A DNA stretch of 64,000 nucleotides from an alpha proteobacterium HIMB5 (lineage in GTDB: Bacteria; Pseudomonadota; Alphaproteobacteria; Pelagibacterales; Pelagibacteraceae), in contig CP003809.1 in NCBI GenBank assembly GCA_000299095.1, positions 124,001 to 188,000 of the forward strand. The letters are read 5' to 3'. Position 1 is the stretch's first letter. Every line of letters begins with the position of its first letter. Below, piece by piece: positions 1 to 8,538 of this stretch. The position numbers and the translations under genes are program-made. The notes beneath the pieces were generated by a model, which saw nothing but the letters and a program-made list of their open reading frames with translations, was not told the DNA's origin and made no database searches.

Positions 1-215
1 TTTACTGTAAAATTGGACCAATTTTTTATTACACAGTCATCAAAATTATGATTGATAGTTTTCCAAAATGACCAAGTTTTGTCTCTATCGTAAATTTGCC
101 TAGGCTCTACAATTGCTAGTGTTTTTTTCTCAAGTTTTTGATTTTGATTTAATTCATAGGCTAATGATAAACCTGCACAACCAGCACCTTTTATTACGTA
201 ATCAAATTCTTTCAT
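1..215 (-). CDS. crtY: lycopene beta-cyclase CrtY, N-terminal part only (cut by window start)
   Basis: Seventy-one residues of the N-terminus are present; the rest lies beyond position 1. The start reads MKEFDYVIKGAGCAGLSLAY, a dinucleotide-binding GxGxxG fold (residues 10-15), followed by DRDKTWSFW near residue 46. Both are hallmarks of the flavoprotein lycopene cyclases that close both ends of lycopene to give beta-carotene. Its start overlaps the end of crtB by 14 bases, so it is translationally coupled as the last visible gene of a crtI-crtB-crtY order. Beta-carotene is the precursor of retinal in rhodopsin-bearing marine bacteria, but neither the cleaving oxygenase nor a rhodopsin is in view. 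Confidence 0.85.
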   Translation of the reverse strand, partial: MKEFDYVIKGAGCAGLSLAYELNQNQKLEKKTLAIVEPRQIYDRDKTWSFWKTINHNFDDCVIKNWSNFTV

Positions 216-1044
216 TAATATTTATCTCTTCTTCAATTAAATCATGATTATGATCAATTATATCATTATTAAATGTTGTTAATTTAATCAGATCAAAAAT
301 AGAAAGGAGTGTTTCTAGAATTTTTTCATAATTATTAACGAAAATTTTTCCTGAATTTTTATATTCCTCAAAGGTTTTAATCTTTATTATTTTGTGGCCT
401 ATTTTTCGATAAATACGTCTTGCAACAATTATTGAAAACCTAAGAGAAAATGGAATTTTTTTCATTGCGTAGAAAGAATTATCATAAAATTTATCAGCAA
501 AAAAAATTGTTGATTTAATTGTTTCTAAATTAGCATTAATATAACTTCTATTGTTAATTTCATCTTCTATTACATCTCTTGATATATTTGTTAACTGCAT
601 GGCTATACCTAAGTTAATTGCTGATCTTAAAGAATTTTTATCCTCTACTTTAAGAATTTTTGCCATCATTAATCCCACAGTTCCAGCAACTCTATAAGAA
701 TAGATTAACAATTCTTTTTTTGAATTTAATTTAACTTCTTCTTTAATATCTGAATGAATTCCATCAAAAAGATCTTCAACTATTTTTGGAGAAATGTTAA
801 ATTTTTCAATTAAACCCCACATATTTTTAATTATGGAATTGTTTTGATCTTTTTTATTAAAAGCTTCCTTGAATTCATAAAAAATTTTATTTTTTAATTC
901 TAAAGAATTTTGATCATCTGCAATATTGTCAGCCGTTCTGCAAAAATCATATAATTTTGAGCAATCTAAATAAGTGTTTTTTGGTAAAAAGAAACCTGCC
1001 CAATTAAATGATTTGGCATAAATAGATAAATAATTTTTATTCAT
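202..1044 (-). CDS. crtB: phytoene synthase CrtB
   Basis: A 280-residue squalene/phytoene synthase family enzyme that condenses two geranylgeranyl diphosphates to phytoene, the first committed carotenoid step. Two aspartate-rich Mg-diphosphate motifs are visible: DNIADD (residues 39-44) and NISRDVIEDE (153-162). The length is slightly short for the family (about 290-310), mostly through a trimmed C-terminus. Its ATG overlaps the crtI stop by one base (TAATG) and its end overlaps crtY by 14 bases, indicating one coupled operon. The C-terminal tail is rich in Ile, Asn and Glu and is not obviously conserved. Confidence 0.93.
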   Translation of the reverse strand: MNKNYLSIYAKSFNWAGFFLPKNTYLDCSKLYDFCRTADNIADDQNSLELKNKIFYEFKEAFNKKDQNNSIIKNMWGLIEKFNISPKIVEDLFDGIHSDIKEEVKLNSKKELLIYSYRVAGTVGLMMAKILKVEDKNSLRSAINLGIAMQLTNISRDVIEDEINNRSYINANLETIKSTIFFADKFYDNSFYAMKKIPFSLRFSIIVARRIYRKIGHKIIKIKTFEEYKNSGKIFVNNYEKILETLLSIFDLIKLTTFNNDIIDHNHDLIEEEININERI

Positions 1045-2501
1045 TATAAAATTTTATCAAGAACTTTAGCAGATGATAATACACCAGGGACGCCTGCTCC
1101 AGGATGCGTTCCAGCACCCACAAAATATAATCCATTAAAAATTTCAGATTTATTATGAAATCTGAAGTAGGCTGATTGAGTAAATTTTGGCTGAATTGAA
1201 AAACCTGAACCGTATTTTGTATTTAGTTCTTTTTCAAAATAATCAGGTGTTAAATAAAAATCTTCAACAATGTTGTTTTTTAAATTAGGCATTAATTGTT
1301 TTTCCATTTTTTCAATTACCAAATTTTTCATTTTTTCACCTTCAATATTCCAATCAATATTTGATTGATTATTTGGAACTGGCACTAATACGTAAAAACA
1401 ATCATGTCCCTCTGGAGCCATAGATTTATCTGTTGCTGTAGGTCTATGTAAGTAATAGCTAATGTCATTATTTAACTTCTTTCGATTAAATATATCATCA
1501 AGATGTTCTTTGTATTTATTTCCAAATTTAATCGTATGATGTTCAACATTGTCATATATTTTTTTTGTTCCAAAATAATAAACAAATAGACCCATAGAAT
1601 ATTCCATCCTGTTTTTTTTCCATTTAAAAAAATTTGTAAAATTTTTTTTATTCAAAAGTTTCTCATAAACTGCAGGTGGATCAGCATTACAAATTACATT
1701 TTGACAATCAATATTTGTTCCATCATCTAAAATTACACCTTGGATATTTTTTCCCTGAGATTTTATCTCACTTACTTCATGACCTTTAATAATTTTTATT
1801 CCAACCTCATTCATTAGTTTTTCAAAACCTTTAATGATATTTCCAGTACCCCCAATAGAATAATGAATTCCCCATTTTTTTTCTAAGTAGAGTATCAGTC
1901 CATATATAGAAGTTGTTGTAAATGGATTACCGCCAACCAAAAGAGGGTGCATACTTAGCATTCGTCTTAACTTTTCATTTTTGATATATGACGAGACTAG
2001 CGAGTAAACTGATTTATAGCTTTTAAGATTTAATAAAGCAGGTAATTGCTTCATCATAAAGATTGGTTTTTCAAAAGGAACATCGGCCAATTCAAGGAAG
2101 CCTTTGTTAAAAATTTTTTTAGTAAATTCTACTAATTTTTCATAACCACCAACATCTTGAGAATTTAATTTTTCAATTTGATTTTTCATATCCTCTTCAT
2201 TTCCTGAATAATTAAACTTTGTGTCATCTTCAAATATAAATTGATACCAAGTTTTAAGAGGAGTAATTTTTATATAATCTTCAGGTTTCTTATTAAAGAT
2301 TTCAAATAATTCATTTATTAAATAAGGTGCTGTAATTACAGTTGGTCCAGCATCATATGTAAATCCATTTTTTTTGAACACACGAGCTCTACCGCCTAAA
2401 TCTTCATGTTTTTCAATTAAAATAACATTATGATTTTTAGCCTTTAGTCTGAGGGCTGTTGCAATTCCACCAAATCCAGATCCAATTACTACTGAGTTCA
2501 T
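1044..2501 (-). CDS. crtI: phytoene desaturase CrtI
   Basis: A 485-residue FAD-dependent carotenoid desaturase that converts phytoene to lycopene. The N-terminus has the Rossmann motif GSGFGG (residues 7-12) and the acidic IEKHEDLGGRA stretch that binds the FAD ribose. The C-terminus has the family signature GLYFVGAGTHPGAGVPGVL. Size and motifs match bacterial CrtI throughout. It starts 38 bases after the ATP synthase b-subunit gene on the same strand, with no terminator-like hairpin between. The spacer holds TATAGA on the coding strand that could be a weak -10, so either read-through from the atp genes or a private promoter is possible. Confidence 0.95.
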   Translation of the reverse strand: MNSVVIGSGFGGIATALRLKAKNHNVILIEKHEDLGGRARVFKKNGFTYDAGPTVITAPYLINELFEIFNKKPEDYIKITPLKTWYQFIFEDDTKFNYSGNEEDMKNQIEKLNSQDVGGYEKLVEFTKKIFNKGFLELADVPFEKPIFMMKQLPALLNLKSYKSVYSLVSSYIKNEKLRRMLSMHPLLVGGNPFTTTSIYGLILYLEKKWGIHYSIGGTGNIIKGFEKLMNEVGIKIIKGHEVSEIKSQGKNIQGVILDDGTNIDCQNVICNADPPAVYEKLLNKKNFTNFFKWKKNRMEYSMGLFVYYFGTKKIYDNVEHHTIKFGNKYKEHLDDIFNRKKLNNDISYYLHRPTATDKSMAPEGHDCFYVLVPVPNNQSNIDWNIEGEKMKNLVIEKMEKQLMPNLKNNIVEDFYLTPDYFEKELNTKYGSGFSIQPKFTQSAYFRFHNKSEIFNGLYFVGAGTHPGAGVPGVLSSAKVLDKIL

Positions 2502-2539
2502 ATCAGCAATCTATAGTTTTTTTTTTAAATTGTAAGCGA

Positions 2540-3037
2540 TTATGAATTAATTTTTTTTAATTCTTCTTTAGTTTCATCTAGGTTTTTTTGAAACAAAGTA
2601 TCTAATTTTGAAGAGTCAACTGATGTAGTGATGATTTTCTTAACAGAGTCGACAGCTATTTTGACAGATGCATCTCTTATTTCTTTTAGTGCAGCTTTTT
2701 TCATCTGATCTATTTTATTTTCAGCTAAGTTTTTTTTAATTTCTGAAGATCTGTGAAATTTATCATTTAAATCAATGATTAATTTATCACTCTCTTTCTT
2801 TGCTTGCTCAATAATTTCATTGCTAACATTTTGCGCTGTATCAAGTTTTTTTTGTGCGTTATCTAAAAGGGTTTTAGCTTCTGTTCTAAGTTTTTCACTT
2901 TCATCAATTTCGTTTCTAATTTCTGATATCAAATTATTTAGCACTTCATTAATTTTTTGAGGAACTTTTAAATAGAATAATCCTGCAAAAAAGATAACGA
3001 ATGATACTGCTACCCAAAACGTTGCATCAATTGCCAT
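2540..3037 (-). CDS. atpF: F0F1 ATP synthase subunit b
   Basis: A 165-residue subunit b of the F0 stator. One N-terminal membrane segment (about residues 6-23) is followed by a long charged coiled coil that dimerises with b' and holds F1. The longer frame opens on TTG at 3076; I chose the ATG at 3037 because it gives a standard N-terminus (MAIDATFWVAVSF) and has GGAG about eight bases upstream. It overlaps the b' gene by 11 bases. It is the last gene of an atpI-B-E-b'-b set, the usual alphaproteobacterial arrangement with F1 encoded elsewhere. Confidence 0.9.
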   Translation of the reverse strand: MAIDATFWVAVSFVIFFAGLFYLKVPQKINEVLNNLISEIRNEIDESEKLRTEAKTLLDNAQKKLDTAQNVSNEIIEQAKKESDKLIIDLNDKFHRSSEIKKNLAENKIDQMKKAALKEIRDASVKIAVDSVKKIITTSVDSSKLDTLFQKNLDETKEELKKINS

Positions 3038-3617
3038 AATATTTATCTCCATTTCTTTTAGATAAATCATCAACAATTGCTGAGATACTACTTGCGTTTA
3101 CATCAGCGCCAATTAATTTTTTAACTAATTCTGATGAAGTATCTATTGCAATTTTGTTTATTTTTTCAGGTGCGTTTTTTCTTAAAGCACTTATTTCATC
3201 TTCAGCTTTTTTTATTTCTTCGTCTAACTGCTTATCCAAAGTTTCTCTTTTAGATGTAATATCTTTTTGAACTTTTTCTCTAGCTTGGGCTAAAATATTT
3301 TTTGCCTCTATTTTACTTTTAGCTACTAGATCATCAAATTCTTTAATCTTAAGTTCACTTTCTTTTCTTTGCTTATCAGCTGACTCAATATTTTCCAGAA
3401 TTTGTGATTTTCGAGATTCTAAGTTTGCACTTATTTTTGGAAGTATCAATTTTGACAACACAATCAAGAGTGTTCCAAATGTAAGTATTAACCAAAAAAT
3501 TTGTGAAACCCAAAATTCTGGATTCAGCTGAGGCATACCTCCACTTTCAGCTGCGTAAGCTTCCACAGTTAGGAAGCTTAAAAATATTAAGTTAAGAAAT
3601 ATTTTTTTTACCATCAA
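3027..3617 (-). CDS. atpF2: F0F1 ATP synthase subunit b'
   Basis: A 196-residue second b-type stator subunit (b'), typical of alphaproteobacteria and phototrophs. An N-terminal hydrophobic stretch (residues 4-20, ending near AYAAES) precedes the membrane anchor QLNPEFWVSQIFWLILTFGT, then a heptad-like charged coiled coil to the C-terminus. The first hydrophobic stretch could be a cleaved signal or a second anchor. It lies two bases after atpE and overlaps atpF by 11. Names differ between genomes (atpF', atpX, atpG), so the symbol is a convention. Confidence 0.88.
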   Translation of the reverse strand: MMVKKIFLNLIFLSFLTVEAYAAESGGMPQLNPEFWVSQIFWLILTFGTLLIVLSKLILPKISANLESRKSQILENIESADKQRKESELKIKEFDDLVAKSKIEAKNILAQAREKVQKDITSKRETLDKQLDEEIKKAEDEISALRKNAPEKINKIAIDTSSELVKKLIGADVNASSISAIVDDLSKRNGDKYYGN

Positions 3618-3619
3618 AT

Positions 3620-3847
3620 TTAAAATGCAAATAAGATGATTAACGCAACTACTAATCCAAATAATCCTGTTGCTTCCGCTAATGCGAAACCTAAAAGTAG
3701 ATTAGGAAACTGTTTTTGAGCTGCAGATGGATTTCTCATTGCACCTGATAAATAATTTCCAAAAATTATACCAATACCTACACCAGCACCTGCTAAAGCT
3801 ATTGCCGCAAGTCCTGCTCCGATCATTTTTGCTGCTTCTAATTCCAT
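3620..3847 (-). CDS. atpE: F0F1 ATP synthase subunit c
   Basis: A 75-residue proteolipid that forms the rotor ring. Two transmembrane helices flank a polar loop (about residues 38-46, RNPSAAQKQ). The proton-binding carboxylate is Glu58 within GFALAEATGLFG. No Na-binding Gln/Ser pattern is evident, so a proton-coupled ring is inferred. The first helix carries the GAGVGIGIIFG small-residue packing motif. AGGAGG-type pairing is available just upstream (tatcctcc on the plus strand), one of the few strong ribosome sites in the window, as expected for the most abundant F0 subunit. Confidence 0.96.
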   Translation of the reverse strand: MELEAAKMIGAGLAAIALAGAGVGIGIIFGNYLSGAMRNPSAAQKQFPNLLLGFALAEATGLFGLVVALIILFAF

Positions 3848-3862
3848 TATATCCTCCTTGTT

Positions 3863-4597
3863 TTAATGGTGTAAATTTAATGCATCATTTAAATAGATGC
3901 AGGTTAAGATTGCAAAAACATATGCTTGAAGAAAAGCAACTAAGATCTCCAAACCAGTTAATGCAACCGAAAAACTTAGTGGAAGCCATCCACCAACAAC
4001 TCCGAGACTTATTACAAAGCCACCGAAAACTTTCATCATAGTATGACCAGCCATCATGTTAGCAAATAATCTAACAGATAAGCTTATTGGTCGACTTAAA
4101 TAAGAAATAATTTCAATAACAACAATCAAAGGTAAGAGTACAGCTGGCACACCACTAGGTACAAATAACTTCAAATAACCAAGACCATGCTTAATAAATC
4201 CAATAACCGTAACCCCAATAAATATAAAAGCTGCCAATAAAAATGTAACAATGATATGACTTGTTACTGTAAAAGTGTAAGGGATCATCCCAAACATGTT
4301 GCAGAACAAGACAAACATAAATAGTGAAAAAATAAAAGCAAAATATGGTTTTCCTTTAGATCCGGCTGTATCGCTAATCATTTTAGATACAAATGTATAA
4401 CTTAGCTCAGCTAGTAACTGTATTTTATTAGGTATCAGTGAATTTTTTTTTGAACCAAGGTTAAAGACAACTAAAATTGCTAACGTGCTGATTATCATAA
4501 ACAAACTTGCGTTTGTAAACGAGATATCAAAACTTCCTATTTTAATTTCGGGCCCAATTCTATAAACTTCGAATTGAGACATTGGATTTGCTGCCAT
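3863..4597 (-). CDS. atpB: F0F1 ATP synthase subunit a
   Basis: A 244-residue multi-spanning subunit that provides the proton half-channels. The essential arginine is Arg176 within ISLSVRLFANMMAGH, and the C-terminal helix motif GLEILVAFLQAYVFAIL is intact. Five to six hydrophobic helices are visible. It lies 15 bases upstream of atpE and 11 bases downstream of atpI, so it is co-transcribed. Nothing unusual. Confidence 0.96.
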   Translation of the reverse strand: MAANPMSQFEVYRIGPEIKIGSFDISFTNASLFMIISTLAILVVFNLGSKKNSLIPNKIQLLAELSYTFVSKMISDTAGSKGKPYFAFIFSLFMFVLFCNMFGMIPYTFTVTSHIIVTFLLAAFIFIGVTVIGFIKHGLGYLKLFVPSGVPAVLLPLIVVIEIISYLSRPISLSVRLFANMMAGHTMMKVFGGFVISLGVVGGWLPLSFSVALTGLEILVAFLQAYVFAILTCIYLNDALNLHH

Positions 4598-4608
4598 TGT
4601 CTAAAACT

Positions 4609-4884
4609 TTATTTTTGCATGTTTTTTGCGGATCTTATTACATTAGTTATGCCTGCAATGACACCCACAAAAAAAAATATTATTATTAACCAGGGCTTAG
4701 TACCAAAGGTCTTGTCTAAAATAAACCCAATAATTGTCCCAACAGCCACTGCAGATACAAGTTCGGTACTCAATTTAAATGCAGTACCAATGGGTGATGT
4801 TTTTCCGTCTTTTTCGGACTTATTTTTCTTTAAAAACTTTGATTTTGCAATTTCAAGGCGAGTTTTGAGAGGGTCCTCAGCCAT
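4609..4884 (-). CDS. atpI: ATP synthase accessory protein AtpI / AtpZ family
   Basis: A 91-residue membrane protein with a charged N-terminus (residues 1-35) and two hydrophobic segments (about 38-60 and 66-84), the pattern of the AtpI/AtpZ family that helps c-ring assembly or Mg uptake for ATP synthase. Position directly in front of atpB supports the call. It starts only five bases after the smc stop, so the F0 genes are probably transcribed with smc. The role of AtpI is not settled in the literature. Confidence 0.8.
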   Translation of the reverse strand: MAEDPLKTRLEIAKSKFLKKNKSEKDGKTSPIGTAFKLSTELVSAVAVGTIIGFILDKTFGTKPWLIIIFFFVGVIAGITNVIRSAKNMQK

Positions 4885-4889
4885 TCTAT

Positions 4890-7463
4890 CTAAGCAACCA
4901 TACTTTCAGCTTTTTGTAGATCCACAGCAACAAGTTGGCTAATCCCTTTTTCTGGCATGGTCACACCATATAATCTGTTCATTTTAGACATTGTTAGAGC
5001 GTGGTGTGTTACAATTATAAATTTTGTATTTGTAATATTAATTAGCTCCTCTAACAAACCACAAAATCTAGTAACGTTCGCATCATCTAGGGGCGCATCA
5101 ACTTCATCTAAAACACATATTGGAGATGGATTTGTAAGAAAAACTGCAAATATTAATGAAAGAGCTGTTAAGGCTTGCTCTCCACCAGACAAAAGTGTAA
5201 TCGACTGTAGTCTTTTACCTGGAGGACTAACTAACATTTCTAAACCTGCTTCAAGAGGATCATCGCTATCAACCAATTCAAGTTTTGCATTACCTCCATT
5301 AAAAAGTTTTGTATAAACTTCATTAAATTTTCTATTTACTTTTTCAAAAGCCTCCAACAATCTTTCTCTTCCTTTTTGATTAAGTTCATTAATACTCTCT
5401 TTTAGCTTGATTATTGCTGTCACAAGATCAGCTCTGTCTTGCTCCATTTTTTTAATTTCTGTTTCATATTTACTTGTTTCCTCGTCAGCTTTTAAATTAA
5501 CAGATCCAAATTTTTCTCTTTCTTGCTTCTTTTTATCAAGCAAATCTTCTTGCACTACAGGATCAGGTAATTCTTCAACACCAAATAAGTTTGAATTTTC
5601 TAGAATATTATCTTCACTCAAGCTTAACTCAGAATTAACTCTATCTAAAAGATCATTTTTTCTTTTTTTTAATCCTTCAATTGTTGCACCTGAACTTGCT
5701 TTTCTCTCCCTAATTTGAATTGAGTCTTCTTGAATCTTATTAAGTTCAGATCTTAAATTTTCAATTTTTTCGTCAGTATCACTGATAATTTTTTCATTAT
5801 CTTGCTTTTCTTTTTCAGAAATTCTTAAACTTTCATTTATCTGACCTTTTTTTTCTGCTTGAATTTCAGGTTGATTATCCAATTCATTTAATTGATTTGA
5901 TAATTTACTTTTTCTTTCAGTTAGCTCATTAATCATTTTATTAGAATTAGTTAATAAGTTAATCCAGCTTTCTATTTCAGTTTCAATTGTCTTAATTCTT
6001 TCATTTCTTTTTAAAGACTCTTTCTTGATTGATTGATTTTTACTAAAGCTATCAGTGTACTTACCTTGAAGAATTTTTATTTGCTCATTTTTGTTATTTA
6101 GCACAGACAGTCTTTTTTTGCTTTCTTCATCACCTAGATTTTTTAAAAAATCATTCAGTTCAATTTTGCATCTATCTAATAAGGTTAGTGCTTGATTGAG
6201 TTCATTTTCATTTATCAAAGATTTAATTTTATCAATATTTTCTTCAACACTTTTAACCTGGTTTACATTTATATTTATATTTCCATCTGCAAATGTTTTA
6301 ATTATTTCATTTGCTTGCTTTTGTTCCTCATCTAATTCAGTTTTTGCTTTTTCTAATTCCTCATTAGACAGTTTTTCTGTTTCGAAATATTTTGAGTCTA
6401 TTTCTATTAATTCATTTTTTTCTTCTTTAAGTCTTTTTTCATTAGAATTTGCATCTACAACAATTCCTTTTTCTCTTATTATATCTTCATCAATTATTTG
6501 AAGAGATTTTTTAATTGAACCTATTTCTTCCTGAATTCTTAAATTTTCTTCATCTAAACTTTGAAGTTCTAAATTAAGTCTTTGTATCTTTGACAAATTT
6601 TCAATATTTTTTTCTCTTAGTGGATTTACCTTATCAGTTTCAGTCTTTATCTGAATTTCTAATTCATTAATTTTTTTATTAAATCCATCAACTTCACTTT
6701 CAGCTTCAGTGTTGATTTCATTCTCAACTCTTATTTCTTTTTCTATATCTAAAAGTTTTAAATAATATAAGCCTGCCTCAATTTTTTTTATTTCCTCAGA
6801 AATTAATTTATATTTTGTTGCTTCTTCTGCTTGCTTTTGCAAGTTTGCTAATTGTTTTTCCTGTTGTCTTCTCAATTCATCAGCTCTTTTCAAATTATTT
6901 TCAGCCGCACCAAGTCTTAATTCAGCTTCATGTCTTCTGACATGCAGTCCTGAAATGCCGGCAGCCTCCTCAAGTATTGCTCTTCTATCAGTAGGTTTTG
7001 CTGTTACCAGAGCTCCAATTCTTCCTTGGCTGATCATAGAAGGCGAGTGCGCTCCAGTAGAAAGGTCTGCAAAAAACATTTGAGCATCCCTTGCTCTCAC
7101 TTCTTTATCATTAATATAAAATTTTGATCCTTTATCTTTTTCAATTTTTCTTCTTATGTGAATCTCACTCAGCTCTCTATATTGAATTGGCCCTTCATTT
7201 TTTTCATTATTTACTGTGATTGAAACTTCAGCAATATTTTTTGATGGTTTATTTGATGTTCCTGAAAAAATTACATCTTCCATTCCGGAGCCACGCATAC
7301 TTTTTGCAGAAGTTTCTCCCATTACCCATCTTAACGACTCTACAATGTTTGATTTTCCACATCCATTTGGTCCAACTATTCCAGTCAAACCTTCCTCGAT
7401 TAAAAAGTTTGTCTTATCAGCAAATGATTTAAATCCATTTAATTGGATTTTTTTAAACTCCAT
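4890..7463 (-). CDS. smc: short chromosome-segregation SMC ATPase
   Basis: An 857-residue SMC protein. The N-terminal head has Walker A (IVGPNGCGKSNIVE, near residue 30) and the family stretch EEAAGISGLHVRRHEAE. The C-terminal head has the ABC signature LLSGGEQALTAL and Walker B ICVLDEVDAPLDDANV. Between them lies about 500 residues of Lys/Glu-rich coiled coil. Standard bacterial SMC is about 1150-1190 residues with a globular glycine-rich hinge in mid-protein; I see no such hinge here, only a short irregular stretch around residues 385-440. Family assignment is secure from the heads; a shortened or hinge-reduced architecture is inferred. It is followed closely by atpI and preceded by dsbA. 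Confidence 0.9.
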   Translation of the reverse strand: MEFKKIQLNGFKSFADKTNFLIEEGLTGIVGPNGCGKSNIVESLRWVMGETSAKSMRGSGMEDVIFSGTSNKPSKNIAEVSITVNNEKNEGPIQYRELSEIHIRRKIEKDKGSKFYINDKEVRARDAQMFFADLSTGAHSPSMISQGRIGALVTAKPTDRRAILEEAAGISGLHVRRHEAELRLGAAENNLKRADELRRQQEKQLANLQKQAEEATKYKLISEEIKKIEAGLYYLKLLDIEKEIRVENEINTEAESEVDGFNKKINELEIQIKTETDKVNPLREKNIENLSKIQRLNLELQSLDEENLRIQEEIGSIKKSLQIIDEDIIREKGIVVDANSNEKRLKEEKNELIEIDSKYFETEKLSNEELEKAKTELDEEQKQANEIIKTFADGNININVNQVKSVEENIDKIKSLINENELNQALTLLDRCKIELNDFLKNLGDEESKKRLSVLNNKNEQIKILQGKYTDSFSKNQSIKKESLKRNERIKTIETEIESWINLLTNSNKMINELTERKSKLSNQLNELDNQPEIQAEKKGQINESLRISEKEKQDNEKIISDTDEKIENLRSELNKIQEDSIQIRERKASSGATIEGLKKRKNDLLDRVNSELSLSEDNILENSNLFGVEELPDPVVQEDLLDKKKQEREKFGSVNLKADEETSKYETEIKKMEQDRADLVTAIIKLKESINELNQKGRERLLEAFEKVNRKFNEVYTKLFNGGNAKLELVDSDDPLEAGLEMLVSPPGKRLQSITLLSGGEQALTALSLIFAVFLTNPSPICVLDEVDAPLDDANVTRFCGLLEELINITNTKFIIVTHHALTMSKMNRLYGVTMPEKGISQLVAVDLQKAESMVA

Positions 7464-7471
7464 GAGCTAAC

Positions 7472-8056
7472 TTATATCATTTTTTCTAATGATTTTTTTA
7501 AATTTTTATAATTAAGAGATTTTTCAAACTTTTCGTTGTTGATAATAATCGTGGGAGTAGCATTTACTTTAAATTCTTTAGATCCTTCGATTCGATCATT
7601 TAGAACAAAGTCTTCAATTCGTTTATCTGTAATACATCTTTTAAAGTCTATGTTTATTCCTTGTTCTTCAATAAATTTCTTTAAGTTATCATTTGCCTCA
7701 CTAGCATTATTTCCTTTTACCCATTTTTGTTGATTGGCATATAAAGTTTCTAAAATTTCTGAGTTTCCATCATTTCTACATTGCGCAATTTTAGAAGCGT
7801 TGAAGGCTATAATATCCAAAGGAAAATGTCTGAATTCAATTTTTACTAAACCGGTATCAATAAATTCTTTCTTTAATTGTGGGTAAACATTTTTATGAAA
7901 GTTTGCACAATGACTACAAGTTAGTGACTCATAAGCTATTATAGTTATCTTAGCATCTTCATTACCAACTTTAATTCTGTTTATTTCACTTGCAGAAACG
8001 CTATTGATTATAAATGTTATCGCTATGAAGAATATTGATTGGATAATTTTTTTCAT
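7472..8056 (-). CDS. DsbA-family thioredoxin-fold protein
   Basis: A 194-residue periplasmic thiol:disulfide oxidoreductase of the DsbA / Thioredoxin_4 family. A cleavable signal peptide (residues 1-22, cleavage near SVSA-SE) precedes the active site CSHC (Cys47-Cys50). The helical insertion with FRHFPLD and the cis-Pro segment NATPTIIIN near the C-terminus are both present. The start overlaps the dciA-like stop by four bases (ATGA) and it ends eight bases before smc. Whether it oxidises or isomerises disulfides cannot be told from sequence. Confidence 0.88.
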   Translation of the reverse strand: MKKIIQSIFFIAITFIINSVSASEINRIKVGNEDAKITIIAYESLTCSHCANFHKNVYPQLKKEFIDTGLVKIEFRHFPLDIIAFNASKIAQCRNDGNSEILETLYANQQKWVKGNNASEANDNLKKFIEEQGINIDFKRCITDKRIEDFVLNDRIEGSKEFKVNATPTIIINNEKFEKSLNYKNLKKSLEKMI

Positions 8057-8538
8057 TTTTCTCTAAATACTCTGGTTAATTCTGCTAAAGATTTTTTTAA
8101 TTTGTCATTCTTAACATCTTTGATTTTTTCTTTAAATTTATTATTTGTCACATTTATTGTTTGAGTTTCTACATTTGAAATTTCAGTTTCATCATTAAAA
8201 CTTGTGAATTTTAGTTTTTCGACCACAGAATATCCAAAAAAATTATTCATCTTATCCATAATTTCCTGTTTTGAGTATTCAAGATCTACCTCATGACCTC
8301 TTTTTACCATGATGACTAATGTGCTAACTCCAAACCTATTTGAATTTTTAAATGATTTTGGATAGCAATATTTAAACAACTCATCTCCAACTATGTATTT
8401 CCAATTATTTAATGTTTCAGAATAAATATGACCTTTTTTATCAATTATTTTTTTAATTTTTTTTGGCAAAGTGTCTCTAAAAGATCTTAAACCTTGAATG
8501 GAAGAATTTCTCTGCTTAAAGTTTTTATTGTATTGCAT
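8053..8538 (-). CDS. dciA: DUF721 / DciA-like protein
   Basis: A 161-residue protein with the DUF721 domain (about residues 20-110), including WKYIVGDEL and a basic VMVKRGHEVDLEYSKQEI strand. This family includes DciA, which in many bacteria loads the replicative helicase DnaB. The C-terminal 50 residues are low-complexity and charged. The symbol is given by family; true DciA function here is inferred. Its ATG is directly adjacent to the divergent mutY ATG, leaving no intergenic DNA, so its promoter must lie inside the mutY coding region or transcripts are leaderless. Confidence 0.75.
   Translation of the reverse strand: MQYNKNFKQRNSSIQGLRSFRDTLPKKIKKIIDKKGHIYSETLNNWKYIVGDELFKYCYPKSFKNSNRFGVSTLVIMVKRGHEVDLEYSKQEIMDKMNNFFGYSVVEKLKFTSFNDETEISNVETQTINVTNNKFKEKIKDVKNDKLKKSLAELTRVFREK

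Noticed and set aside
3727-4041. Plus-strand frame of 104 residues opposite atpE/atpB
   Set aside because: Shadow frame; the opposite strand encodes highly conserved ATP synthase subunits with all motifs.
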